Assembly (NCBI GenBank): GCA_022565805.1
Contig: JAIULZ010000025.1
Span: 1-37,773 of the forward strand
From: Balneolales bacterium
GTDB taxonomy: Bacteria; Bacteroidota; Rhodothermia; Balneolales; Cyclonatronaceae
Direction of reading: 5' to 3'
DNA: 37,773 bases
Below the pieces are notes generated by a model. The model did not search any database. It worked only from the letters and a program-made list of their open reading frames with translations, and was not told where the DNA came from. The position numbers and the translations under genes were made by a program. Positions 23,301-30,868 of this stretch are shown here, piece after piece (position 1 is the stretch's first letter; every line of letters starts with the position of its first letter).

Positions 23301-26010
23301 CATCCAGAAGCGGCTCGATTTTATTGATAAACGGATTAAATCCTTTGAGTCGCAGTTCAGTTCTGAAGAGATCGAAGTAGCTAAGAAGTTATCGGTAGAT
23401 AGTAAGGCCGATGTACCCAGAGACTTAAAAATGAATGTTCGCTACCTAAAGGAAGCCTACATTCAGCGGCTGAATATGCAGAACAAGCTTGAGATTGCAA
23501 TGGAAGCCAAAAAGCTCGATTCCATTTACTTCGATGATATCGGGTTTGATGCCCTCATTATTGATGAAGCCCATAACTTTAAGAATCTGTACATGAGTCC
23601 AAAAGCGGCTCAGTTAGGGATTGGAGTAGCTACATCATCCAATCGCGCAGAGGAACTGTTCATGAAGACAGATTGGCTGAATCAGCGTACCGGAGAGCGA
23701 AATATTTACCTGCTTACAGCAACTCCTACAAACAATTCTCCATTGGAGGCATACATCTTCCTCCAAATGATTGCGCCTACCCTGCTTGAGCGCGAAATGA
23801 AGGTAGAAACGGTAGATGACTTCATAGATCTGTTTGCGCTTATAGAAACAAAAACAGTATTCACCGTTTCACAGAATTACGAAAACCGACAAATAGTTAC
23901 TGGATATAAAGACCTTAGTACGCTTCGCAAGCTCTTTAACAGGTACTTTGAGTATCTCGACCTGGCAGAAGCCGGAGAAGTTGTTCGGCCAAAGATGGTA
24001 ACGGAGCCGGTAATCGTGAGCGAATCCAAAATGGATGAGCTAATACGGTTAGACTTAATATCGCGGGCAGAAAGTATACGTAAGAGCTCAAGCATGGGTG
24101 TTGGTCCTAAGCTACCTTCCGGAGCGAATGATGACTACCAGATTTTGGCCACCACCGGCCGCAGAGGAGCAATTGATCCGGCATTGTACATCTTCCCAGA
24201 ATTGGGAGGCGTAAAACTGGATACAGGCAAGATTTTACCGGAAAGCAAAACCGGAAGAATGCTGCTAAACGTGTACAAAAATTACTGGAAAACGCCAAGA
24301 AATGTAACCGCAGCAGATGGCGTAGTTACCAAGAATGCCCTTAATGGCCAGCTTATATTTTCGGATCCGGTTACGACCACCAAGAAAAACAATTTCCACA
24401 AAATGATGCGGGACTACCTGGTAGACTTGGGAATCCCGGCATCAGAAATAGCGATCATCAACGGACAGGAAAACAGTAAGCCAGATGATAAAAAGCGGAT
24501 TCAGGATGCCTTCAATACTCTTGAGATACGCGTTATCATCGGCAACACATCCAGTATGGGCGAAGGGATGGATTTAAACCGCTATTGCACACATATTCAT
24601 CACCTGGATATTCCCTGGAAGCCTTCCGACCTGGTACAGCGTAATGGCCGTGGCCACAGGCAAGGGAATGTGAATGCAGAAATAAAAGCCGTGGTATATC
24701 TGCTCAAAAAGAGCATGGATATTTACATGAATAACATGCTTGAAACCAAAATAAGATGGTTTAACGAGCTATGGAGAGGTTCATCGGATTATCTTGACAA
24801 TCTTGATGAAGATGGTGTTGGCATGGACTACGAAGATATTAGGATGCAGCTGGAAGAAGACGTGAATATCGTAAAAACGCTTTCTATGAGTAAGCAGGTT
24901 AAAGAATACTTGGAAGAGCTTGAAACCACAGCTGAGGATAACGAAGATCTTAAAAAGCAGATAACGGGCGTTGAAAGTGAATACCGAAGCTTAACTTCTG
25001 ATATATCAGTAGAATTTCTGGAGCAGGTTGAGGAGTTAATACCCCTACCGGATGGGAACTATGAAACCCTGGTCGAAGATGGCTTCTTAAAAAGTGATAA
25101 AAGCCAATGGGGACACTCTTTTTACATTACGCACTACAAAAGCTACAATACATTTCGCGGACGTGTACCAGTATCATCATGGGGCGGAAACGCTAATTTC
25201 CATTTCCCTACAAAATCGTACATTGGTCAGGCCAAAAATGAGCAAGATGGCCTTACTAAAGCAGTACAGGCTTTAAGACGATACTATGAGCGCTATCCGG
25301 AATACCGCACAAAAGCCATTGAAAAGTATTCCAGGCTTAAAAATTTAGTTCCGGTACTTCGCGGTAAGCAAACTGATTCTCGAAAAGAGCTTTACAAGCT
25401 GGAACTCATTCTTTCTACTGCCTATGTAGAACTGTATGACTTTATCGACAATACAGATAAGGAGCTAAAGAAAGTCTTATCAGATACGATTTCAGACAAT
25501 GAGCACTACGTTGTAAACTACCAGAAGATTAAAGAGCGGGCGATTAAAGAAGGCATAGATATAGCGTCTGTACGATCAAATGGCGGAGCCCTGGCCTATC
25601 TCGGCAGAGTAGTAAAGCTCGAAACAACCCATCACACCTACGAAGGTGCAGACTATCTGTTTTCGACCGCAGATGGCCATAGTATTTATATAGTACCCGA
25701 AAAGTTTGTCAGGAAAGCATCCTCAAAAGTAAATGACAGACATGCACAGGCCATGCACGAACTCTTTAAAAATTATGATGCAGATCACAATGATTATGAG
25801 ATACATATTCATGATGCAGCAGAAGAGCCGGCCGGGTATGCAGAAAAGATCTGGTACATCTCAGATAAGATTATACAGGCAGGAGATCGAAAAGGTAAAG
25901 ACAATGCCTATGTACACGATTTTGATACAAACAAGCGTCCGGTTTATCAATTAGGAGAAATTATTATTATCCGGAATTTACAGATAGACGAACGCGGGAT
26001 TTTGAATTAA
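20392..26010 (+). CDS. Giant N6-adenine methylase-SF2 helicase, DarB-like
   Basis: An 1872-aa protein. A charged low-complexity N-terminus (1-150) is followed by a methyltransferase region with motif I EPGCGVGNW (about 234-242) and the GNVPFG variant of NPPY (about 298-303). Then comes an SF2/SNF2-type helicase: GVGAGKT (about 872-878), IIDEAHNF (about 1055-1062), LTATPTNNSP, and motif VI QRNGRGHRQGN (about 1415-1425). The C-terminal 400 residues are of unknown fold. This order is known from P1 DarB-type antirestriction proteins and from big proteins of conjugative elements. Inside the virion operon it may be packaged to protect incoming DNA, or may modify DNA before packaging. It has no frameshift. 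Confidence 0.8.
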   Translation: MRGIVHFRENFDKSASTALQTRQKRFEKISSLYLKAKAAGKIKTDLIPVIDNLFEELGNELEISFAELSKTVDIPEPNLPKPKSDEENQKKPKLDTGRSPEKSRSSDEENAEEESTAKQGRKRDGLDKPSERPGTRPAHDRTGRRGRVNYSLRNKLPLKLTKRQRHKLNQDAIELLNSSKSLSDEELDILRQYTGYGGLQVDSAGVLNQHYTSYTVIKFVWDKLEKMGVNSGWFLEPGCGVGNWAGLKPNENINLVMFDYDQVAVSIAEKLYPQESIFHADIKEFDFGLHSKYITGAVGNVPFGNYRRYAKNDRFASLKPLIHDSFILKTVEAVQPGGVIALISSAGTMNKKDTRIREAVVEMAHFLGAYRLPNTAFKDNASTVVTTDILFFQKRNAVKELSQLDNQFVEVYEIEEGISNSVYYKNHPENVLGTTEIGAGQFARRIGVTGELNDDLLASKIQLSDIKLSEQFPGKLQQPDLAKKSVKLSPIVLAANSVLTNLKTLVNLQQEKADIAAKTAQRKNLKAKIDAFVKTYGYPEEKKVKTELLKYFSRNSDFYQLITLVKKGSKGSVYSQIVEQDTVFSAEYEPRAASTRITDILLFARQSGYLTDAETLAKVTDSSIEAIRKKADADPDVFFNPESNVYELRFEYLQGNIYEKLDKAKAANLSKNEAALRQVLPTPKNFDEISVDITAINSYLPIEYGQMYVKYLLGGALVGAPRGWRILEASDSGNELYSVGWRPHDKELEDYINLNDYPARPVSRKSFTSNDAYKEALSHSRRMKLKNNAKMRRLMPKRFKAWITDVAPDDVREDVLYRWNRAFNNVNMPEFTGNTFTMAEMASTWTNGMPFKPKKHQKAFVERALYTGSMVNAHGVGAGKTLTSIMLTQALKQRGLAKKTLVVSPSKVIEKWIAEYHAAFPSARLLNLKTSKAQKEEYLSLAQQNEYDAVFITHEGFSAIPVSPAVESKYIQKRLDFIDKRIKSFESQFSSEEIEVAKKLSVDSKADVPRDLKMNVRYLKEAYIQRLNMQNKLEIAMEAKKLDSIYFDDIGFDALIIDEAHNFKNLYMSPKAAQLGIGVATSSNRAEELFMKTDWLNQRTGERNIYLLTATPTNNSPLEAYIFLQMIAPTLLEREMKVETVDDFIDLFALIETKTVFTVSQNYENRQIVTGYKDLSTLRKLFNRYFEYLDLAEAGEVVRPKMVTEPVIVSESKMDELIRLDLISRAESIRKSSSMGVGPKLPSGANDDYQILATTGRRGAIDPALYIFPELGGVKLDTGKILPESKTGRMLLNVYKNYWKTPRNVTAADGVVTKNALNGQLIFSDPVTTTKKNNFHKMMRDYLVDLGIPASEIAIINGQENSKPDDKKRIQDAFNTLEIRVIIGNTSSMGEGMDLNRYCTHIHHLDIPWKPSDLVQRNGRGHRQGNVNAEIKAVVYLLKKSMDIYMNNMLETKIRWFNELWRGSSDYLDNLDEDGVGMDYEDIRMQLEEDVNIVKTLSMSKQVKEYLEELETTAEDNEDLKKQITGVESEYRSLTSDISVEFLEQVEELIPLPDGNYETLVEDGFLKSDKSQWGHSFYITHYKSYNTFRGRVPVSSWGGNANFHFPTKSYIGQAKNEQDGLTKAVQALRRYYERYPEYRTKAIEKYSRLKNLVPVLRGKQTDSRKELYKLELILSTAYVELYDFIDNTDKELKKVLSDTISDNEHYVVNYQKIKERAIKEGIDIASVRSNGGALAYLGRVVKLETTHHTYEGADYLFSTADGHSIYIVPEKFVRKASSKVNDRHAQAMHELFKNYDADHNDYEIHIHDAAEEPAGYAEKIWYISDKIIQAGDRKGKDNAYVHDFDTNKRPVYQLGEIIIIRNLQIDERGILN

Positions 26011-26050
26011 CTATGCCTTACGTATTTTTTTGGCATATTCTTAATTAATT

Positions 26051-26064
26051 AGGGTATATACAGA
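26051..26064. promoter_or_regulatory. Operator-like site upstream of the capsid genes
   Basis: AGGGTATATACAGA shares the GGGTATATAC core of operator 1 (11/14 matches). It lies in the only sizeable gap (26011-26159) between the giant helicase and the capsid block, where a late promoter is expected. A 20-codon frame at 26094-26156 in this leader may be chance. Confidence 0.45.
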
Positions 26065-26159
26065 ATTAGTAAATAATTTCATACCTTTATATATGAACGT
26101 ACGAACGAACAGCCCTTGCGGCATCATACACAGAAACAATAACTCACAAGGATAACAGC

Positions 26160-26720
26160 ATGAAAATCATGTTTGCAAAAAATCCGGCTGGCAAGCTACA
26201 GATTTTAGAATCTGCACAGATCAGCTCGAATGAAGCATTGTCCTTGTTAAGACCAAATCCTCATATGGATACATCAGCAGAAAATCTTAGCAAGAACTTC
26301 AAGGCTGTAGCCCTTCCCGCAATTGCGGTTGTGGGCGGACAGATGGGTTCGCGCTTTGCACGCGGTGCCGTCAAGGGCTTTGTAGGTACGAACCCAACGG
26401 TACGAAAAGCGGCAGATATTGCAATGCCATTTATGGTAGCAATGCTACTGCTTGCGCAAAAGAACAAACACGCAAAGATGGCAGGAGTAGGCGCAGGAGT
26501 GGATTTTGTCCATACCGCGTTTTCGCACATCGCGCCAATGTTTGGTTCAACCATTGCATCTATCGAAACAGATCCCGACCTGAGCGATCTAAGGCGTAAG
26601 CCTTCAGAAGCAGCCAGCGGTTTCTTGATGGATGGCAAAAAACCTGTAAGTACATCCCTGGGCAAAGCTAAGGGGTTAGGCAGCGGTTACTTGCACGACA
26701 ACAGAAAGCTCGTCCTTTAA
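26160..26720 (+). CDS. Membrane protein with C-terminal SGFLMD and SGYLHD
   Basis: A 186-aa protein. Hydrophobic helices lie at about 48-65 and 85-100 (IAMPFMVAMLLLAQ) with Arg/Lys and Gly between them. The tail carries two copies of the shared motif, SGFLMD at 153-158 and SGYLHD at 175-180, near the end of the chain rather than the start. It is the first gene after the promoter gap and directly precedes the capsid candidates, so it is a good candidate for a membrane protein linking the capsid shell and the membrane. Confidence 0.65.
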   Translation: MKIMFAKNPAGKLQILESAQISSNEALSLLRPNPHMDTSAENLSKNFKAVALPAIAVVGGQMGSRFARGAVKGFVGTNPTVRKAADIAMPFMVAMLLLAQKNKHAKMAGVGAGVDFVHTAFSHIAPMFGSTIASIETDPDLSDLRRKPSEAASGFLMDGKKPVSTSLGKAKGLGSGYLHDNRKLVL

Positions 26721-26794
26721 AAAGTCGTGCATCGGAATAGTGGGTGGTCATAGCCGGGAATCTTAACCACAACCATATCTAATTCCGAAATCTC

Positions 26795-27394
26795 ATGGAT
26801 TTAATTTCATCCGGGCATATTGTTAAGCCCATCGCAATCGACCCCAAAGGTCGCCTAAAGCAGTATTACGACACCAAGCGTCTAAAGCAAGGCGACAGCA
26901 TCCTGCATTTTTTCCCGGCTCAGGCACAGAGAGAGAGTGCACGTAACAATTACGTGAATAACCCCATCCCGGGGAATGAGATCCGGAAGGTTCTCAGTAT
27001 TGGTATCGACATCAATTACGCAGTGATTGAGTCTGCAACCAACATCGACCCTTTCAAGATTATTAATGCTATCAAGCAATCCAGCATTAAGCTTACGCTC
27101 AACTCAGACAATGTTCAGGTTCTTGAGCAGCCCATCTCGAACTTCTTGAACTTCTCCAGCTCTGGTGTAGCAATGAACTCAGACGGCACCAAGAAAGCCG
27201 TTTCGGTAAGCTCGAAAGGCTTAGTAAGATTGGCAGACCCATTCCAAGTGGGTATTCAGCAGGTATTCGACCTGAATCTGAATGTGGCAAATGCTGGCCT
27301 TCTCCCGACCGTAGCACATTGGGAAGCAGCCAACCTACCACCATTGGAAGTAACCGTAATGCTTCTGATGAGTGAAGAAGTAGCAAAGTCTTAG
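26795..27394 (+). CDS. Candidate major capsid protein (small, 199 aa)
   Basis: A 199-aa soluble, beta-rich protein starting MDLISSGHIVKPIAIDPKGR; strands such as VLSIGIDINYAVIES, LNFSSSGVAMNSDG and QQVFDLNLNVAN suggest a single jelly-roll-sized domain. No transmembrane segment or enzyme motif. It is followed at once by a strong UUCG-loop terminator, which would make it the most highly expressed gene of the block, as expected for a capsid protein. Together with the 249-aa protein it fits the two-small-MCP scheme of P23-77/SSIP-1-type viruses. That fold is inferred from length, composition and position. Confidence 0.6.
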   Translation: MDLISSGHIVKPIAIDPKGRLKQYYDTKRLKQGDSILHFFPAQAQRESARNNYVNNPIPGNEIRKVLSIGIDINYAVIESATNIDPFKIINAIKQSSIKLTLNSDNVQVLEQPISNFLNFSSSGVAMNSDGTKKAVSVSSKGLVRLADPFQVGIQQVFDLNLNVANAGLLPTVAHWEAANLPPLEVTVMLLMSEEVAKS

Positions 27395-27419
27395 CATATC
27401 CCGAAATCCCAATCAGTGA

Positions 27420-27451
27420 AAAAGTTGCTGTGCTTCGGTACAGCAACTTTT
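27420..27451 (+). terminator. Intrinsic terminator with UUCG tetraloop
   Basis: The 14-bp stem AAAGTTGCTGTGC / GTACAGCAACTTT (27420-27433 with 27438-27451, one G-T pair) closes a c(UUCG)g loop, followed by CTTAATCCCTT. It lies between the two capsid candidates and should limit read-through downstream. Confidence 0.8.
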
Positions 27452-27488
27452 CTTAATCCCTTCCCTATTCATTTTCGACGACGAAACA

Positions 27489-28238
27489 ATGAACAGATTC
27501 GAATCTACTTTTCAAGAATACCAGACAAACTACACGCCATCGCAGAACTTTATTGTTCCACCTGGCGGTACCATAACAAAACAGTTCTACCCACGGACCG
27601 GGAACCAGTATGGCTTTAATCGCATATTGGTAGGTGCTACGAATACTACAGCACTATTTATGAGTGCCGAAATAAATAACGAAACCACCATTTTTCGGGA
27701 TGTGCATGTAGAAACAGTACGAAGGCTGTTCCGGTCAAGAACACTTGAATCACCTTTTATCATAAAGGCCTCACGTTCTTTATCCATTACCATCACTAAT
27801 GTTTCTAACCAGGAGCAGGAAGTAACGGTACAGTTGGCCGGGTTTGATGATTGGCTACTTAAGCGCTGGGTAGAAGACCGCAAAAATCAAGGGCAACGCA
27901 TTTTAACCCCAGCTTTCTTTTACGGCAAGGCCGAAGTAGGCGCAACGGAACGCGGCAAACTACTGAACCTTCCTCCACGGTCTGAGAATATGATCGTAAC
28001 CAGAATGCAGCTGGCATCCAATGGCGATGCAGACATTCGGGTATCTCTGCGCGAATACAGCTCTGATCTCAAGCAAAACCTCTTCCTTGAGCAATTGAAT
28101 GATGAATTCGACCTCAAAACAGCTTTAGTACCCTATCGTATTAAAGCAAACTGGCCATTAGAGCTTGTGTTTGATAACAGGCATCCAACCCAATCGCGAA
28201 CCGTGAGCGCTTTACTGGAGGCCTATGTACATGAGTAA
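27489..28238 (+). CDS. Candidate major capsid protein (large, 249 aa)
   Basis: A 249-aa beta-rich protein starting MNRFESTFQEYQTNYTPSQN. Strand-like runs (NFIVPPGGTITKQFYPR, PFIIKASRSLSITITNVSN, EVTVQLAGFD) suggest a jelly roll, with an insertion around the WVEDRKNQGQ helix. No transmembrane or enzymatic motif. It pairs with the 199-aa protein and is followed by a decoration-like gene it overlaps by 14 bp. By analogy to P23-77, where small and large single-barrel proteins build the capsid, this would be the large subunit. A penton or spike-base protein is an alternative. Confidence 0.55.
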   Translation: MNRFESTFQEYQTNYTPSQNFIVPPGGTITKQFYPRTGNQYGFNRILVGATNTTALFMSAEINNETTIFRDVHVETVRRLFRSRTLESPFIIKASRSLSITITNVSNQEQEVTVQLAGFDDWLLKRWVEDRKNQGQRILTPAFFYGKAEVGATERGKLLNLPPRSENMIVTRMQLASNGDADIRVSLREYSSDLKQNLFLEQLNDEFDLKTALVPYRIKANWPLELVFDNRHPTQSRTVSALLEAYVHE

Positions 28239-28548
28239 TGACTTTTCCATAGATGCTCGCACCAAAACCGTTTCGGCAGTAAATCGAAACGGTTTACTGC
28301 TTGATGCAAACCCTCGTAGAGTTGGAGTAATGATCTACAACAATACAGGAAGCGAAGTCTATGTATTGTTAAGCGAAAACCAGGATGCAGATTCACTTTT
28401 CTTTTCTTACGCCATCCCACAGAAAAGCCAGGACACCACCCTGTTCGACATCCGAAACGTCTGGAAAGGCCGCATCACATACCAAATAAAAGACCAGGCT
28501 TCCGGCTCGCTGCATGTAACTGAATTTATCGACAAAAACAGGCGATAA
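28225..28548 (+). CDS. 107-aa beta-rich structural protein
   Basis: A 107-aa protein (start at ATG 28225 or the second ATG at 28231). Beta-rich throughout, with RRVGVMIYNNTGSEVYVLLS typical of small phage decoration or receptor-binding sandwiches. It overlaps the 249-aa gene by 14 bp and lies 2 bp before the next gene. A capsid decoration or vertex protein is likely; there is no named family. Confidence 0.55.
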   Translation: MYMSNDFSIDARTKTVSAVNRNGLLLDANPRRVGVMIYNNTGSEVYVLLSENQDADSLFFSYAIPQKSQDTTLFDIRNVWKGRITYQIKDQASGSLHVTEFIDKNRR

Positions 28549-28550
28549 TT

Positions 28551-29654
28551 ATGTTTTCAAGAAATTACGAAGCCATTAACAGGCCAAAGACTGACGACAG
28601 CAAGCTTGCGCAATGGGTTTTCTTAGATCAATCTAAGTTACTCCGAATTGATTTAGGGATTGAATCCGATTCTTTGCTCGAACTTACCGCAGACCGGCCG
28701 GATCCGCAGACAGTATGGGAACAAAATAAATTCGGATTTAAGAAGTCACGCTTAGATGCATTCCGGAATTTACGGCTCGATGGTTCAGACCTTGTAACTA
28801 TTCTACAAACTGATAGGCCAAATTTTCAATGTTTTCCCTTCTCGCTTTTTAAGCCTGAAACCACCGGAAACATAATGGATCCTACCACCTATGATGTTTG
28901 TACGCTAAGAGGCGTAAACTTTGGCAAAGCAGACCTAAGCGCAGCTCATGCCCGATTCGCGGAGTTCTTCCGATGCAGGTTTGAAGGAACCATCCTCACC
29001 GATATTATTGGTGATGGTGTTCGATTCGTCAATTGTTCTTTTGATGCTGTTCAGGCTCAAAAAGCGAAGTTGAACGGCATTATAGTTAGTAGCAGTGGAA
29101 GCAGACAGCCCATAAACTTTGCCGGATTAACTATTACGAATTCAGATTTCACGAAAGCCGAGCTCAAAGATCACTCACTTTCTGATTCTGTGATTGTCTC
29201 AAGTAATTTTTCTGGCTCTAAGTTTTTAACCAGGCAGTCTCCAACAGCTTCAAATCTGGATGGAACAACCATCCAAAATTCAGACTTCTTAGGCTGTGAA
29301 GCTCATCTTTATCAACCTGCTTTATTTTTCCGGAGTTTAATTCGTAGCTGCGATTTCACCTTAGCGAAGCTCAAAGCACGATTCAGAACTGTAATTCAAT
29401 CAACTTTTGACTTTGCTGTTTTCGAGTCGCTGCTCTTTACCGATGATGCTTCTATTGCCGGTAGCTCGTTTATCAATACAGAATTCCCATCCGGAGTGAG
29501 TTTCTCAAATGTTGATGTTCGCGGTTGTGATTTCACGGGCTCGAACCTGGCAGATGCCATGACACACGAAGATAAGAATGCGTTTATCGCTGCGGTAAGC
29601 AAAGTTGATGCTGAAACCCTTTGGGTAGACGGCAAACCGATACTGGAGGCGTAA
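28551..29654 (+). CDS. Pentapeptide-repeat-like beta-helix protein
   Basis: A 367-aa protein. From residue about 115 on, it contains many degenerate A(D/N)LxF-type units (for example CTLRGVNFGKADLSAAHARF, then CRFEGTILTD, NSDFTKAELKD, NSDFLGCEA, GCDFTGSNLADA), which fold as a right-handed quadrilateral beta-helix. The N-terminal 110 residues are of another type and may attach it to the particle. In this position it may be a spike shaft or vertex fibre. The stop overlaps the next ATG (TAATG). Confidence 0.65.
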   Translation: MFSRNYEAINRPKTDDSKLAQWVFLDQSKLLRIDLGIESDSLLELTADRPDPQTVWEQNKFGFKKSRLDAFRNLRLDGSDLVTILQTDRPNFQCFPFSLFKPETTGNIMDPTTYDVCTLRGVNFGKADLSAAHARFAEFFRCRFEGTILTDIIGDGVRFVNCSFDAVQAQKAKLNGIIVSSSGSRQPINFAGLTITNSDFTKAELKDHSLSDSVIVSSNFSGSKFLTRQSPTASNLDGTTIQNSDFLGCEAHLYQPALFFRSLIRSCDFTLAKLKARFRTVIQSTFDFAVFESLLFTDDASIAGSSFINTEFPSGVSFSNVDVRGCDFTGSNLADAMTHEDKNAFIAAVSKVDAETLWVDGKPILEA

Positions 29655-30856
29655 TGGGTATAATCTCAAACATATTAGATCGTCTTCGAAAACTGGAAAG
29701 ATTAGTTAAAAGGCTTCGATTTAACCAGGGATCCGGCCAATCGAACGATGGTAATGAGCGATGGATAAATACAAGTGTACCCCCAAAATCTGTTGGCGGC
29801 TACAAAGATGATGAGCCTGCAACGCCATCAGGTGGACTTACACTATCAGAAGCCATGAATAAGTTGATTTTCCCATCAGTACCAACGGCAATTAATAGCT
29901 TTACACGCAGTCCGGCAGTATTTGATTTTCTGGATGATGAAGTTTCCGTAAACCTGGCTTGGGATGTAGCCATTGATAGCAGTATTGGCCTGGCATCCGT
30001 ACGAATCGAGTTCCGGAGAAACAATACTGGAAACTGGAATTTTCTGCATCAATCTTTGGATGCATCCGGCTCATTCATGCATGAAAACATCCCGAATCAA
30101 AACAATGCTTCCATTGCATACAGACTAATTGCAACGGATGGTAACGGGAATACGCTTTCCAGCAATGTACTAAGCTCCATTTTTAGAGTGTACCAAGCCC
30201 CAACGGTAAGCTTTGGAAGTTTAGCACCACTTCAAAGAGAAATTGGAGAGATCAATACCACGGTGGCCGGTACAATTACGCGCAGATCACCAACCGTAGC
30301 ACTGGTTAGTTACCAGCTGCAAGTACAACTAAATAATGGCAGCTGGAATAACTTAGGCGATTCTGTTTCTGTAGCTAATTCAGAGAGCGTAGCCATTTCA
30401 GAAGTGAATTACCAGGCACCATCTACTTTAGAAGGCAATCCGGTATCTAGTGTTCGGTTTGGAATCAGAATTACAGATGAACAAGGGCAAGGAAACAGGC
30501 TAAATTCAAATATCATTATGGCAAGTCGCAATTTATTTCACGGCTCTACACTCGATGCAACGCTTCCAGCTATTCGCGACCTATCGAACAGCGTTTTAGC
30601 TCCGGCAGAAGGTACAACATTCGATATGCTCATTCCAGCAGGTGCCCAAGTAGTAGCATTCGCTTACCCTGCCTTCCTTAGAGATGTAGACCAGGTTTTA
30701 TTCGTGCAAGTGAACATAGATGTAAAACAAGTCTTCACTAAAGAAACAGTTTCCGTTCCGGATGCAGCAGGTGAGAATTTTACCGATTACAAGCTGTACT
30801 CATTCCGGCCGCTTGAGCCATTCCAGTCACCAGTAACCTACAGAGTAACTATTTAA
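29654..30856 (+). CDS. Spike/receptor-binding protein, membrane- or vertex-linked
   Basis: A 400-aa protein from ATG 29654 (TAATG overlap). A basic helical N-terminus (ILDRLRKLERLVKRLRF) is followed by module B (about 35-400): VGGYKDDEPATP, INSFTRSPAVFDFLDDE, RIEFRRNNTGNW, TRRSP, IRDLSNSVL and a terminal VTYRVTI. Module B is repeated nearly motif for motif in the C-terminal 370 residues of the next gene. Fibronectin/Ig-like sandwich folds are likely. Same receptor domain, different attachment end. Confidence 0.7.
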   Translation: MGIISNILDRLRKLERLVKRLRFNQGSGQSNDGNERWINTSVPPKSVGGYKDDEPATPSGGLTLSEAMNKLIFPSVPTAINSFTRSPAVFDFLDDEVSVNLAWDVAIDSSIGLASVRIEFRRNNTGNWNFLHQSLDASGSFMHENIPNQNNASIAYRLIATDGNGNTLSSNVLSSIFRVYQAPTVSFGSLAPLQREIGEINTTVAGTITRRSPTVALVSYQLQVQLNNGSWNNLGDSVSVANSESVAISEVNYQAPSTLEGNPVSSVRFGIRITDEQGQGNRLNSNIIMASRNLFHGSTLDATLPAIRDLSNSVLAPAEGTTFDMLIPAGAQVVAFAYPAFLRDVDQVLFVQVNIDVKQVFTKETVSVPDAAGENFTDYKLYSFRPLEPFQSPVTYRVTI

Positions 30857-30868
30857 AGTTTTGCCATC

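Noticed and set aside
29621-29653. Upstream start at 29621 for the 400-aa spike protein
   Set aside because: It would overlap the pentapeptide-like gene by 34 bp, whereas ATG 29654 gives the TAATG overlap and the expected helical N-terminus.
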